The notes under the pieces are model-generated. The model saw only the letters and a program-made list of their open reading frames with translations. It did not search any database and had not been told where the DNA came from. From the NCBI RefSeq assembly GCF_000002995.4, contig NW_025062479.1, positions 23,924,221 to 23,988,220 of the forward strand: a DNA stretch of 64,000 nt, read 5' to 3'. The stretch is from Brugia malayi (lineage: Eukaryota; Nematoda; Chromadorea; Rhabditida; Onchocercidae). The position numbers and the translations under genes are program-made. Below are positions 12,801-24,500 of this stretch, in pieces (within the stretch, counting starts at the first letter, position 1; each line of letters opens with the position of its first letter).

Positions 12801-14367
12801 GAACAGGAAAGCGATAAAGGTGCAAAAAAGCGAAAAGCCGGTTTAAAGCTAAATCAAATTGCTGCACGACTTCAGGAGAAAAATTCACCTGAAAATCCCG
12901 GTTCCAGTGATAGTATGAATGATTCTAAGTATGAAGTGAGATTTTTGAATAATTTAAATTATTCGCTATGATGTTTGTTAGCTTCTAATATTTTATTTAT
13001 TTATTCATTGTTTTAAAATAAATAAATAAATTAATTGATTAATTAATTAATAAAAAATGTAACAATTGCAGGGATTGTTATTATCAGGAATGAAAGAGAA
13101 TCCATTAAACGAAATGAGTGGAACTTCTGTAGGTATAACTTTAGATTCACAAGAAGCGCCATCAATATCATCATTAACGTCAACAACGCCATTAGCGCCA
13201 CAACCACAATTGATACCACCGCTTGGAATACATAATGATTTGATTAATTTAAGCAATTTAAATATTTTTCAACAAGCATGTATTGCTCATATGCAAGAAA
13301 TGGAGGTTTGTTTGTTTGTTTATTTGTTTGTTTGTTTGTTTTTTTTTTTCACTAATTTTAATAATCTTTAAAATAAATAAATTTCAAACCTTTCTTTTTT
13401 CTTTTTCTTCCATATGTGAAATGTTGAAAATGATTTTATTTAATTTGCAAAAATTAATTCATTAATATTGCATACATATTAAAAATGATTTATTTTCATT
13501 AATAAAATTGAACCATTAATGTTTATATACATATTAAAAATGATTTATTTAATTAATAAATTTATTTAATTAACTTATTTTTCACTTTATTCTTTAACTT
13601 TCTTGCATACATATTAAAAATGATTTACTTACTTAATAAAATTAATTAATTAATTATTTTTTTTTTCACTTTATTCTCTAACTTTTTTGCATAATGTTTA
13701 TATACATATTGAAAATGATTTACTTACTTAATAAAATTAATTGATTAATTATCTTTTTTTTTTTGCGTTATTCTTTAACTTTTTTTTGCATACATATTAA
13801 AAATGATTTATTTTCATTAATAAAATTATTTAATTATTCTATTCTTTATTTTACTAGTTAACTTTCTTGCATACATATTAAAAATGATTTACTTACTTAA
13901 TAAAATTAATTAATTAATTATTTTTTTCTACGTTATTCTTTAACTTTTTTTGCATAAATATTAAAAATGATTTATTTTCATTAATAAAATTAATTAATTA
14001 ACTGTTTTTTGCTTTATTCTTTAACTTTTTTTTTGCATACATATTAAAAATGATTTATTTATTTATTTAATCAAATTAATTAATTAGCTGTATCTTTTTT
14101 TTTTTTACCTTATTCTTTAACTTGTTTTTTTTTTTTTCATTTTAAAAAATTTTTTTTATTTTTTAAAAATTTCAGCGTAAGCTACATATCCTAGAAATGT
14201 GGCGTTTTTCATGCGGTCATTGCAAGATGGCATTCCAGGATGAGCCATTATATCATATTCATATGGGATATCATGGTTATGAAAATCCATTTAAATGTAA
14301 TCGTTGTGGTCAAGCATGTTCAGATTTTCTTACATTCAATCTTCATTTATTACAAGCAAAACATTAA
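6852..14367 (+). CDS. hbl-1: Hunchback-like C2H2 zinc-finger transcription factor
   Basis: Nuclear DNA-binding regulator. In C. elegans its orthologue HBL-1 is a heterochronic factor that sets larval timing. Exons: 6852-8199, 8741-8861, 8997-10182, 10543-10816, 10938-11155, 11397-11635, 12017-12171, 12739-12935, 13072-13305, 14176-14367. All phases join and the total is a multiple of three (1387 aa). The ATG at 6852 is provisional because a TTTCAG acceptor at 6869 and the 5' exon near 5358 offer other starts. Nine C2H2 fingers are visible: two near residues 602-650, the diagnostic Hunchback block of four near 840-950 (finger 5 contains [14 protein letters not shown] and finger 6 [13 protein letters not shown]), one near 1075-1098, and the C-terminal Hunchback pair near 1335-1387 with [18 protein letters not shown]. 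The N-terminal 450 residues are low complexity, with Q10 (6978-7007) and Q14 (7386-7427) tracts. The 11635/12017 junction (donor GTTCGT, acceptor TTATAG) is the weakest. microRNA seed matches lie downstream. Confidence 0.93.
6978..7427 (+). repeat. Two CAA/CAG polyglutamine tracts in hbl-1
   Basis: Ten glutamine codons lie at 6978-7007 and fourteen at 7386-7427, mostly CAA with interspersed CAG. They sit in the low-complexity N-terminal part of the protein, outside the zinc fingers. Confidence 0.95.
13306..14175 (+). repeat. Minisatellite filling the last hbl-1 intron
   Basis: The last intron holds about eight degenerate copies, spaced roughly 55-100 bp, of a unit containing GCATACATATTAAAAATGAT, then TTAATAAAATTAATTAAT and a T-rich stretch with CTTTATTCTTTAAC. 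Copies begin near 13470, 13525, 13603, 13700, 13788, 13868, 13950 and 14036. A TTTCAG acceptor closes the intron at 14175. Confidence 0.85.
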
Positions 14368-14549
14368 ATATTTTTCATCATTAAAATATTATTTATTTCT
14401 ATTTATTATTATTATTCTTATTCCTATTATTTTTATTTTTTTCTTTTCTTTTTTTTTTTTTTTCATACTCAATTTAGCAACATTTCAGGTTTTCATCTCT
14501 CACTTTTATATATTAAATATAATAATTATACAAATCAATAAATAAAATA

Positions 14550-14606
<57 letters not shown>

Positions 14607-15159
14607 ATATTTTTATTTTGAACAAAATGAAAAATCTTTAATAAAGGATTTTTCATTCCTTCATTTCATTTTCTTTTGTAATGTTTGTTTGTTTATTTGT
14701 TTGTTTGCTTGTTTTTTTTTTTTCATTTCTAACATTAGCACAAAATGTAAAAAAGATTTATTCTCTGGACATGGAAAAAAAAAAAAGCTTAGCTAATAAT
14801 TATAATTTAATTGGAAAGAAAAAAAAAATATAGCATAATTTTATTTCATTTCAAAAAAAAAAAAAAAAAACAACCAAACAATTAAATAAAAATTTCTTTT
14901 TTCTTTTGCTATAATTTGAGAAAGTATGAAAAAAAAAAAAAAGAATATTTGATAGAAATATAATTAATAATACATTTTATCACTTCCATGGCCATTTATG
15001 AATACATTTATGATTATTAACAAAAAAGTTAAACAAATTTTTCCAATAATTTCAATTCATTTCATTTTTTTTTTTTTTTTTTTTTGTTAAAATTAATTTT
15101 CATATTATCATCCATTTTTGCATTGATAACTGTTCTGAAGTGCAGGCTAAAAATAATGT

Positions 15160-15199
15160 CTCAGGCTGTCTTTCTTATTTCTCAGGCAAATACTGCCTC
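15160..15199 (+). promoter_or_regulatory. Candidate lin-4/let-7 site cluster in hbl-1 3' region
   Basis: Two CTCAGGC motifs (15160-15166 and 15181-15187) match nucleotides 3-8 of lin-4/miR-125. CTGCCTCA at 15193-15200 pairs with the let-7 seed through one G:U pair plus the position-1 A. They lie about 0.8 kb past the hbl-1 stop. Individually they are weak; the clustering is what matters. Confidence 0.4.
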
Positions 15200-15564
15200 A
15201 AATTATCAAAATAATGGTTTTCTTTTTTTTTTTTTTTTTTTAATTAATTAATTAATTATCCTTTTTAAAGGATTTCATTAATTATCAAATTATTATTTTT
15301 CTTGTACATAATTATTATATAGGAAACAGTCTATTTTTGTTGTTTATTTTTTTTTTCTTTTTTTTTTCTTCCCCATTCTTATTTTCATTTATAATTTTCC
15401 AGAAAATACTTTTTTTCTTTTTTCTTTTTTTTTATAAACAAATCAAAAAAAAAAAAAAGAGAAAATTCTGGAAAATTTATAATTGACTTATTAATTTCTC
15501 TCTCTCTCTTTTTTTTCCTTGATGTTATCATTTTTATCACCAAAATGTCTCTAATATTTCCATT

Positions 15565-15571
15565 CTACCTC
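15565..15571 (+). promoter_or_regulatory. Candidate let-7 family 7mer-m8 site
   Basis: CTACCTC is the exact complement of let-7 nucleotides 2-8. It sits 1.2 kb past the hbl-1 stop, a distance within the roughly 1.4-kb 3' UTR of the C. elegans orthologue. Confidence 0.5.
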
Positions 15572-16550
15572 CATTGATATTCTCGAGAGAAAAAAAAAAA
15601 GAAAAGAAAAAGAATGAATAAATTTACTACTGTATTAAAAAATATATAAATATTATATCATTCCATAAATTTATTTCATTTATATTTAATTTATAAACAA
15701 GGATTACTTTTCTTTTCTTTTTTTTTTTTTTTTGTTTTTAGGTTTCAGATTTTGTTTTTTTTTTTTTTTTTATCAGATTTTGATGAAAGTGTGCTAAAAA
15801 GTATGAGAAATGTTTTTTTTTTTTTGTTGTTGATTTCTTTTGTCCTTTCCTTCCTTTTTTTTTCTTTTCTGCATCATAATAAAATGATATATAATTTGTT
15901 ATATATGTATATTACCTGGAAAGCTAATTCCAAAATTTCATAAATATATTTTTTTTTTTTGCAAATTTAAATAAAGTGAAAAAGTAAAGCAATAATTATT
16001 TAATAAATAAATTTTTTTTTTTTTTGAAATGTTCAAAAATTAAATTTTTATCATTCATATTTAACAATTTTTGTAATTTTTTTTTTTTTTGATGATGATA
16101 ATGATAATAAAGAAAGAAAAAAAAAATGATGAAAATTATTTTGACAAAATTTTTATTAATAAGTTTTCCAGAAAAATAAAATGTTATTTTTTTAAATGTA
16201 AATATTTTGTTCTATATTATATCACTAAAATTTCATCTTCAAATGTATGAACTCAGTGTGTTTCCTTCTTCTTCTACTTTTTTTGCTTGCTTGCTTGACT
16301 ATCTCAGTTTTTTGTCCTATGTGTCTCCAATTAAAATTCAGAATTACTTAATTTCAAATTTATCATTTTCTCTTTGTTTTTATATTTTATCATTTTTTTT
16401 TTCCTAAAATTTTCCGCTCATTTTATTATTGTACTATTATTACTATTATTATTATTGTTATTATTATTTACTAATTATTATTATTATTTTTTTTTCAAAT
16501 ACGTGGTGATATTATACGGTTACTTTGATCATCATCATCATCATCATCAA

Positions 16551-16558
16551 CTCAGGGA
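16551..16558 (+). promoter_or_regulatory. Candidate lin-4/miR-125 8mer site
   Basis: CTCAGGGA is a full 8mer match to the lin-4/miR-125 seed (nucleotides 2-8 plus position-1 A). It lies 2.2 kb past the hbl-1 stop, so its use depends on a long 3' UTR. Confidence 0.5.
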
Positions 16559-17019
16559 ATTGTATCGTCGATAACCGAAATCGCCGACGTATTTCATCGT
16601 ATTCTTTTTTTTTTTTTTTTAATCATTTTAAATGTTAATGAAAGTAATTAATTATTATTACATTTTTTTTTTTTGTCTTAAAATGTTTATACAAAATAAA
16701 ACAAAAAATTAAAAAAAAAAAAATAAAATAAATTTTGATACAGAAATTATAACAATTATTAGTTACATCTGTTTCATAATCTTTTAGCCTTTAAACTTTG
16801 AACTATTTCGAATATTTGTGCAATGTTATATTTTTTAAAATAATAAAAAAGGCTGACAAATATTAAATGGATGTACTATTATTGTATTATATAATTTTTC
16901 CTTCTTTCTTTTTTCTTTCCTTTCTTTTTTTTCAGGAAAACTTGTTTTCTTTTAAAAATTTGAAAGTGATAAAATCAGGAAGAAATATGAAAAATATTTG
17001 TCCATTGCTCTAACCTCCT

Positions 17020-17053
17020 TACCTCACAATCATCACTCTCATATCGCTCAGGT
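17020..17053 (+). promoter_or_regulatory. Candidate let-7 7mer-A1 plus lin-4-like site
   Basis: TACCTCA at 17020-17026 is a let-7 family 7mer-A1 match. CTCAGGT at 17047-17053 again carries the CTCAGG core. They lie 2.65 kb past the hbl-1 stop. Confidence 0.35.
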
Positions 17054-17922
17054 TCTTTTGCTTTGTTCGATCGTATCTTTTTTTTTTTCAAATGTTGATA
17101 TATTCCAATGTTTTACTTCTCCTTTACTTTCCAATACTTCTAATTCATATGAAGTTATTGTTAAATAAAAGAGTTATCATTTCTACTCACACAGTACACT
17201 ATTTTTGTAATTATCATCTCATTGGTAATTTTTTTTAATTCTATAGATAATCTAGATTTTATCTAAACAAAACAGATGATGTCTGAAATAAGTTTTGTTA
17301 CTAATTTATAGCATTTTCTTGACTTTCAAAATTTGCTGAATATGTTGATCCATTGAAAAAACGAAAGAAAAAAAAAACAAAACAAAACAAAAAATAAGCA
17401 AGAGACACGTGCAATCTGCGTAAAGTTTCATTAATAATAGGCATAAATTTATGCAATTAACACCACTTGCATTCAAAACAGTTATTTTTTAAAATCGCAC
17501 TTTTCTAAAATACATGATAAAATAGAATGGTGTTTCAACATAATACTGATCACTTCCAGCTTTTTGAAAAATTCAATAATGAGTCTTGAAATTATGAATT
17601 AATAAGCAGTAATAGAATCACACACTAACCAATAGCGTAAGTTTTAGAAAAAAAAAAAAATCGAAACTTGAATTAAAACTTTGAAAATGCCAAAATAAAG
17701 GTCTTCCATTTTTGAGCATTAAACACTAATGATATGAAAAAAATTTATGAAAAGTCTGATAGCAGATGAAATTAATTAATTAAAAAACCAACTAAAAAGC
17801 TGGAAGAAATCAGTTACATGAGAAAATGGTGTTAATTTATAACAGGCTTTTGATTAAAACAAAGAAAGTAAATAAACTGCGAAAAAAAAAAAATTGCGTA
17901 TTGGTAGAATACATTTTTGATC

Positions 17923-20900
17923 TTACACAAAACCAAAGTTTTTATTTTTGATAGCTGTTAAGAGCTTCGACTTTAGCACTTTTTTGCTCGGATACAGTGG
18001 CACATACAATCTGAAAGTTTTAATAGGAAATGATACAGATGAAATTACACTTATATCAAAATAAAGAAAAAACACAAAACGGGGTCATTTCCCAATTTTG
18101 CACATTCTAGTCGGTCCCCAATTTATAAACTTAATTCTACGAAAAGCTAAGTAAAATTCATCAGTAAATCAAAACAGTATAACGAACCGAGAAATACAGG
18201 TATTAGCAGTAGGCAGATGATCATCCGCAGGACGCACAAGCACTGTTGGCATTGGTTGGAAACCATCTTCGCTTGGCGGAAGTGTTGGTGAACCGGTCCA
18301 GAAGAAGATCAAATCCTGAAAAATCAAATATACCTTTTAAGAAATGATTAGCAAACCAAGTGAGAGAAAATGGGGAATGATGGCAAGAATCGCAAATATT
18401 TTAGCTTAAATCTGAAATCTGATACGTGATTATTCCACAAAACAGTGTGTTAATAATTTAGGAACTTTAGTATTTCACCTGCTTTTCTTGATTATTGAGT
18501 TTGTTACATATTGACCAAAACCATCCTTTGAATTTTTGAAGTAGTTCTGGTGATGCTGAACTTTCATCTGTGAATGTTGTGTAGCTTTGCATCAAAGTCA
18601 TCGAGATCTGAATAAGGGGTGTAAAAGAATGCATACATCAATCCAATAAATAAATAAACATGCCAGTTGTCTTAATCAGTGTAGAAGAGTTTTAAATTCT
18701 TTATTGTATAGGAAAGTTTAAATTAAAATTAAAAGGGTGAAATTCTCAGAAATTTCAGAAGAGAAAAATCTTTCCTCATTTTAGCCATTGCATCGAATAT
18801 ACTCAACAATTATCATTTTACTACCATTGTACTGATAAATATCGAATACATCTGATAAAAGCGCCAGAAAACCGATCGAAAAACAAGAAACAAATTCATT
18901 GCTCTCAAGAAAAAAAAAAAAAAAAAAAAAAACCTCTTGTGTTCCGCAAAGCAATAGACGCAAATCCTCAGCAGTCATATTTGCCAGCGAACCAAGCGGT
19001 ATTGCATCATATACACCTTGCTTAATAGCCTGAAGAACAAAACCGATGGAAAACCCGCATCCATTTTAACATGTTAAAAAAAAAAAAAAGAATGCAAAAA
19101 AATTACACGAAAAATAGATATACCTCAAGACATTTTAAATGATTTCCAAGCATTCGTGCTTCCACAAACAGATAAATGTATTCCACAACATTTTCATGAG
19201 TTACTGCAATATTTGCACCACCTGGTTTCAATTCCATGGTACCTCCACCCTGAAAATGAAAAAGTTCCCTCGTCTCATATTTTGCAATCATACTAATACC
19301 TCCTCCCCACCAAAAAAAAAAAAAAAAAATCATAAGCAAGAAAAGGCATATAAAAGCTTAATAAAGCCATGTAAAGTACATAATGCAATTAATCAAAATA
19401 CTTTGTTTAGTTTATCCATTAACCTTTGACAAAACTAAAAATTCATAATGCAACATACAAGAATGCAATTTTATGTTATTCAAACTTATTTTTCACCTTC
19501 TCTTTCTATCCTCTTTTAAGTATATTAGTGCTAAGAGCGGTTTTTTTTTTTTTTTTTAAATTAACAAAAATAGAAGAAAATCAAATTATACCTCCTGTTC
19601 AGGTACAGCGACTTCGAAAGTTAGATACAAACTGTTAATTTGCTCAGGTCGAGTTGGGCCTTCGTTAAATACCAATGTACGCATTGATTCGAACAAAACA
19701 GGATCATAAAATGCAAGATCAAACCAGTTAATCGGACGTCCAAGTATGAATTTCAGTACATGCCGGCAAAGATGCAATGGGAATATTTCCATTTGCATCA
19801 AACAAATTCCAATCATTCTGCAAATACATATATGTTCAATTGAAGGAAATGAAGCTGAAAAACCTATTTAACATGCATTTTAAACATTACCATTAGCATG
19901 TACTATATTTTTTAAAACTTGACTGAATTCAAAAATCACTCACCTTCCAACATTTCGAAAAGCATTTAAACGATGCGTCGAATTTTTGCCAGCAATTGGT
20001 GTATAATAGCCAGTCCTACTTGGACGATAAAACAATGGTGCCGTATCATCATCCATGTTAACTATCCCTGAATCATTGGCAGCTGAAATTCAGACGATGT
20101 AAATATGCGTCATACAAAATGCATTATCATGTATCAAATTTCAATTATCACCAATTAAAGTAAATGTATCATCTTCAATGATTTTTTTTTTTTTTACCAC
20201 TGAAAATTATCTAGTCTTAGAACTATTCTCAAATCATCAAATTCACATAAAACAGTACAAATGAATAATATATCAATAGGAACACATTTCAAATTCATAC
20301 AATTGAGATTTGGTGTGCTAGAAGCACGAACTATTGGTACACTTTTTGCTTGTGCTGGTTGTCCACGATTCGAGGATGCTGATTCATTAGCACGATCTCC
20401 TCCATCACTATTTCCTAGACCAGCTGCCTGAACCATTTCAGATGCTTCTTCCACTTGGGCACGAAGAAGCTCTTCACTGGCAAGTATCGTTATTAGTTGG
20501 TGTGGCTGAAGATCCAGCAACATGCCCGTAATTTTGTTACATAACTGCTGTAAATACACAAAAAAAGGAAATGAAGATGCTATATATGATTTCAACAAGT
20601 AGCGATGAAATATTTATAATTGTAAATATAATAAAACACATAATTTCAAAGAATCTCTCTTAAACTTTGAATCCTTATTCAACGATCGTTCTCTGTTAAC
20701 ATTAGAGAGAATTTAAACTTGAAAAAAAAAAAAAAAAAACACAAACACAAACGACTTTCAGATATCTTACCGGTCGTATTGCTCGAACTCTTGCCAACAA
20801 TCTTTCGCCTAATGTTTCTCGCTCTGGCTCCCAGGCTGCTGGAGCTTGAGGAGTTGCCAAATTATCAATATTAGATGCTGCGACTGGCTCACTATCACCT

Positions 20901-21504
20901 GATGGTTCATTCAGGTGCGGCTGATGTCGTGAATAATAAGAAGGAGAAGAAACAGATAGAGTATATCGACTGAAAATATTGTTCTGAGAATGAAATCTCC
21001 CATTATTTCTTTTAGTTAGATTACTACACATTTCAGTTAGCATTATTTTAGTAGATTATCAAAAATTTTTTCAACATTTCATATCCTTCAAATTTTACAT
21101 CAAAACCTATTTCCGAAAACTTACTTTCTCAAACTTCGCCGTCTTCCAGCCACTGACAAACTATTCAGAAGAATTGCACTTCGGTCACGATAACTTCCGC
21201 GACCAGATCCACGATTACCTAAAATCTTTAATTTCCTAAACTTTGTCAATTCTGAGCATCACTCACTTATAATCTGCTCCTACTAAAACTCATAACAAAT
21301 ATAATTCAAAAATGTATTTTATCGCTTCAAATAAAACATACCCGACGACGGTGGAACATCACCAGGTGAGCTACCAAAAGCAGCTAAAACTTGTGTTTCT
21401 GTTGGTAAACGTTTCATTGTCAAGAATGCATCAGCAATAGCTGCATAGAAACTTCTTGCTACACCACTTCCTTCTCCAGGCTCATTTTTGAAAGTAACTT
21501 TTAC
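17923..21504 (-). other. ubr-5: HECT catalytic domain with inserted MLLE (exons 56-66)
   Basis: The HECT region starts at [19 protein letters not shown] (about residue 2406) and ends at KNKNFGFV. The MLLE/PABC peptide-binding module ([14 protein letters not shown], then [14 protein letters not shown], about residues 2535-2600, genomic 20420-20830) is inserted within it, as in other UBR5 proteins. The catalytic cysteine is in ANTCISRLYVPLY at codon 18196-18198 (about residue 2918). The ligase looks intact. Confidence 0.95.
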
Positions 21505-24500
21505 CTGAAATGAAGATGGAAGTTGAACAAAACGAGTAAAGGAACGGTTTCTGGATCTTCAAAATTTCAGGTCTAAGTTTAGACGATTTAGTTTACTCAG
21601 CAGTTTAGAAAGTACAGTATATTCTTTACGGCAATAATTCTATTACAATTTGAGAAATTTCAACGAACTACAGGAAAATTTGACCTTATGGCATGCAAGA
21701 GGAGGTGCATCAGAATCGTCTTTATTGCTTGCGCTAGCCCATGAAAGATTAACCAGTCTCACCGATCTTACAGAACCAAACTCTCGAGGAGAATCCGTAC
21801 TGTTGCTCTGTGTCGAATTTACCGACGACGAACTGCTAACACGACGCGAATAATGCACGTTCAATTGACGTATTGTCTGTGCAATCATTTCATGCTTGTC
21901 TCGTTCAATCTAAAGAATTATCTCCTCGATATAGCTACTTCTATTTAAACATCTTTCAGATATCCATCTTAATAGAAGTAATTGACTCACGAAACTTCAA
22001 ACAACTAGGCTACTGTTATAACTATATGTCCAAATCACCCAAATCTGATCGAATTATGCAAAAAATGGTATAGTGGATTTATGTCATGATGATGAATCGC
22101 TCATAACTGTTCATAATAGGTCATAATCTTGCTACTCTACTCTAGACTTCAACTAGTTTTCAATTAGTTAGTTACTTCTGCACTAAGCTGAAGGATCCGA
22201 AAAAATCGACTTTCTGCCAAAACCTCTTAACTCAAAATTCTGTATTGTTCCTTTACTTACCTTCTTTCTTTTGATACAATTCATAAAGAGATGATATATA
22301 TATATATATATAATATATATATATATATTATATATATGATCGGGGGGAGGATCAATAAACATTCACCTAATTTGATTCCCTAACTATATGCAAACAAACC
22401 TCGAAAACAATATCCTTGCTTTGTGCTGCCTTAAACTTTTCCATCTTCTTACGAAACTGTGCTTCACGCACCAAAAAACCGGCCATTTCACTCAAAAGCA
22501 TTGAACCCGTAACTTCACCGCCACAGGCGATTAAAAGTTGATCGCTAAATGCCTGAAATTATTACACTTGAGCTCGAGCTACAAAATCACTTGAATATCA
22601 ACTCAAACTCTTTGTAAATAAAACACATAAATGTTTAAACACGAAATGTCAACGTCAGAAGGAGCCAGATAAACTGGCTAAATATTAAGCAGCTATCTGG
22701 CACATCCTGAACATGTTTCAAACTTCGTTTACCTTTGCCATCAAATTTAAAGTGTTCTTCCACCGTGCCAATGATTTGTGCACATGACTTTGATTACTGC
22801 GATGTAACGCACTTTTCAAACTTTCCAATTGTATTGCAACAAAACCACGAGGTGGTGGGACAGCAGATGACGAACATAATCGCCGACGTTTCCCTAGAAT
22901 TATGATACCACTAAGTTAAAGCAAGAAACATGAAAAAAGCCCATATATAAAAAAATATATAACGGTTAAGTCGAAAAATTTCAACCTTGCACTATTGGTT
23001 CATTAGACATATTCTTCGAATGAACGATTACATTGGGACGTGAAAGTCCACTTATTGGAATCTCTTTCTCTTCTAAAAGTAGATATCAGAAGAGTGAATA
23101 AAAGTAACTTTGATGATTTATGGTAATTTTTCTCAGTCATGTTCAATATCCTAAATGCTAATCTACAAAAAAACGTAGAAGACAAACCACTTGTATTTAT
23201 AGGCAACAGTTCGTGATAGTTAGACCATGGAGTAGCCAGTCCTTGATGTGCTGGATACTTTGCACCGTGTTCTCGAACATTTTTCTGTAAGTAATATTCA
23301 CCCATAAAAAGTATAGCGTGTTACTAAAATTTCAAATCCTTTTTTCCTACTTCGTCTTATTTTCTTTTTACTTCAGTTTAATTCTCAATTTTATGTCAGC
23401 AACAAGTGAAAAGACACATTCCGTATTCGAAAGTGAAAATAGCATAATTATATCGAAATATATGGTGAGAATGCATCATAAATTAATAAAGTACTGCATA
23501 ATGTCATCTGTAACTTTACAAAACAAACCCTGTGTTCAGAAATAGTCTTATGCTTTATCGGTAACCCAAACATTTCCTCTTTTTCAATATCTGGTCTCAA
23601 AAGTTGTGGACGTTCGGCTAGCACCAAAGAATCGACACATTTATGTTCAAATGCATGGTAATTAGATGATGATGCAATACCCGGATAAAGAAGTGAATTG
23701 GAACGCTAGAACAAATTTAGAACCAATTTTAATTTTGAAATAAGTGTGAAAGTTAAAAAAAAAAAAAAAAGAAAATTCAAACAGGGAAAGGTCCACACCA
23801 TACGAGTAAAATGAAGTACCTGGAAAAAATCGGTTATTGGTGCACCTGCTTGCACACTTGATTTGCTACCGTCAGCAACCTATAAATCAATATTAATGAG
23901 AATGTTACTCTGCTTAAAAAAGAAAAAATCAGAAAAAATAAACGAACAAAATGCAACGAGAGACTTCATTTCAGCATATTTTTTCAACTGTACGATTTAA
24001 GCTCTCTTTTTAATTAGCAATTGTAGAATCAAGAATAACTAACGGAAGCTTCATCATTTTGAAACATGTCGATAACTTCTTTGTCACTCGTGATGCTTTC
24101 AACTGAATTTAAGCCCAATGCAATTCTAGCGTCTAACTTTTCCAGCATATCTATTAACGATAAATATGCATCAGCCACAAAAGCTAGAGCTTTCAATGCA
24201 TTAAACTCGATGATCGGAACATCATCACCGTTTTCAGAAGCATGAGAACGCATCAGCGCTGTTACATAGTCAAAGAAGTCTTCCAGTGATGCTGTCGAAT
24301 CTGAATTCTGTTCATCTGAAATTCTTTCTGCTATAGTTGCAAAGAAGGAAAACAATCAGAGGTACCAATACACAAAACAATTTTAAAACTAAATTTGAAG
24401 ACTAATACAATATATAAAATTTACCTTTTTTGCTATTTGCAGTAGTAGATCCAGGGGTGTAATCTTGTCTAGGAACCGGTGTACTGGAATGATTTCCTGA

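Larger units (their letters stand above)
14368..17922. other. Convergent intergenic interval and hbl-1 3' region
   Basis: No coding sequence is supported on either strand; small open frames are T-rich and translate to phenylalanine runs. Many 10-20 nt poly-A/poly-T tracts and an (AT)n array at about 14555-14620 are present. The hbl-1 stop is at 14365-14367 and the UBR5 stop at 17923-17925, so the two genes converge here. Candidate microRNA target sites are listed separately. I cannot place the hbl-1 polyadenylation site, because AATAAA motifs are very frequent. Confidence 0.7.

Noticed and set aside
19123..19129. TACCTCA let-7-like seed match near 19122
   Set aside because: It lies at an exon/intron boundary of ubr-5 on the opposite strand, not in a plausible 3' UTR.
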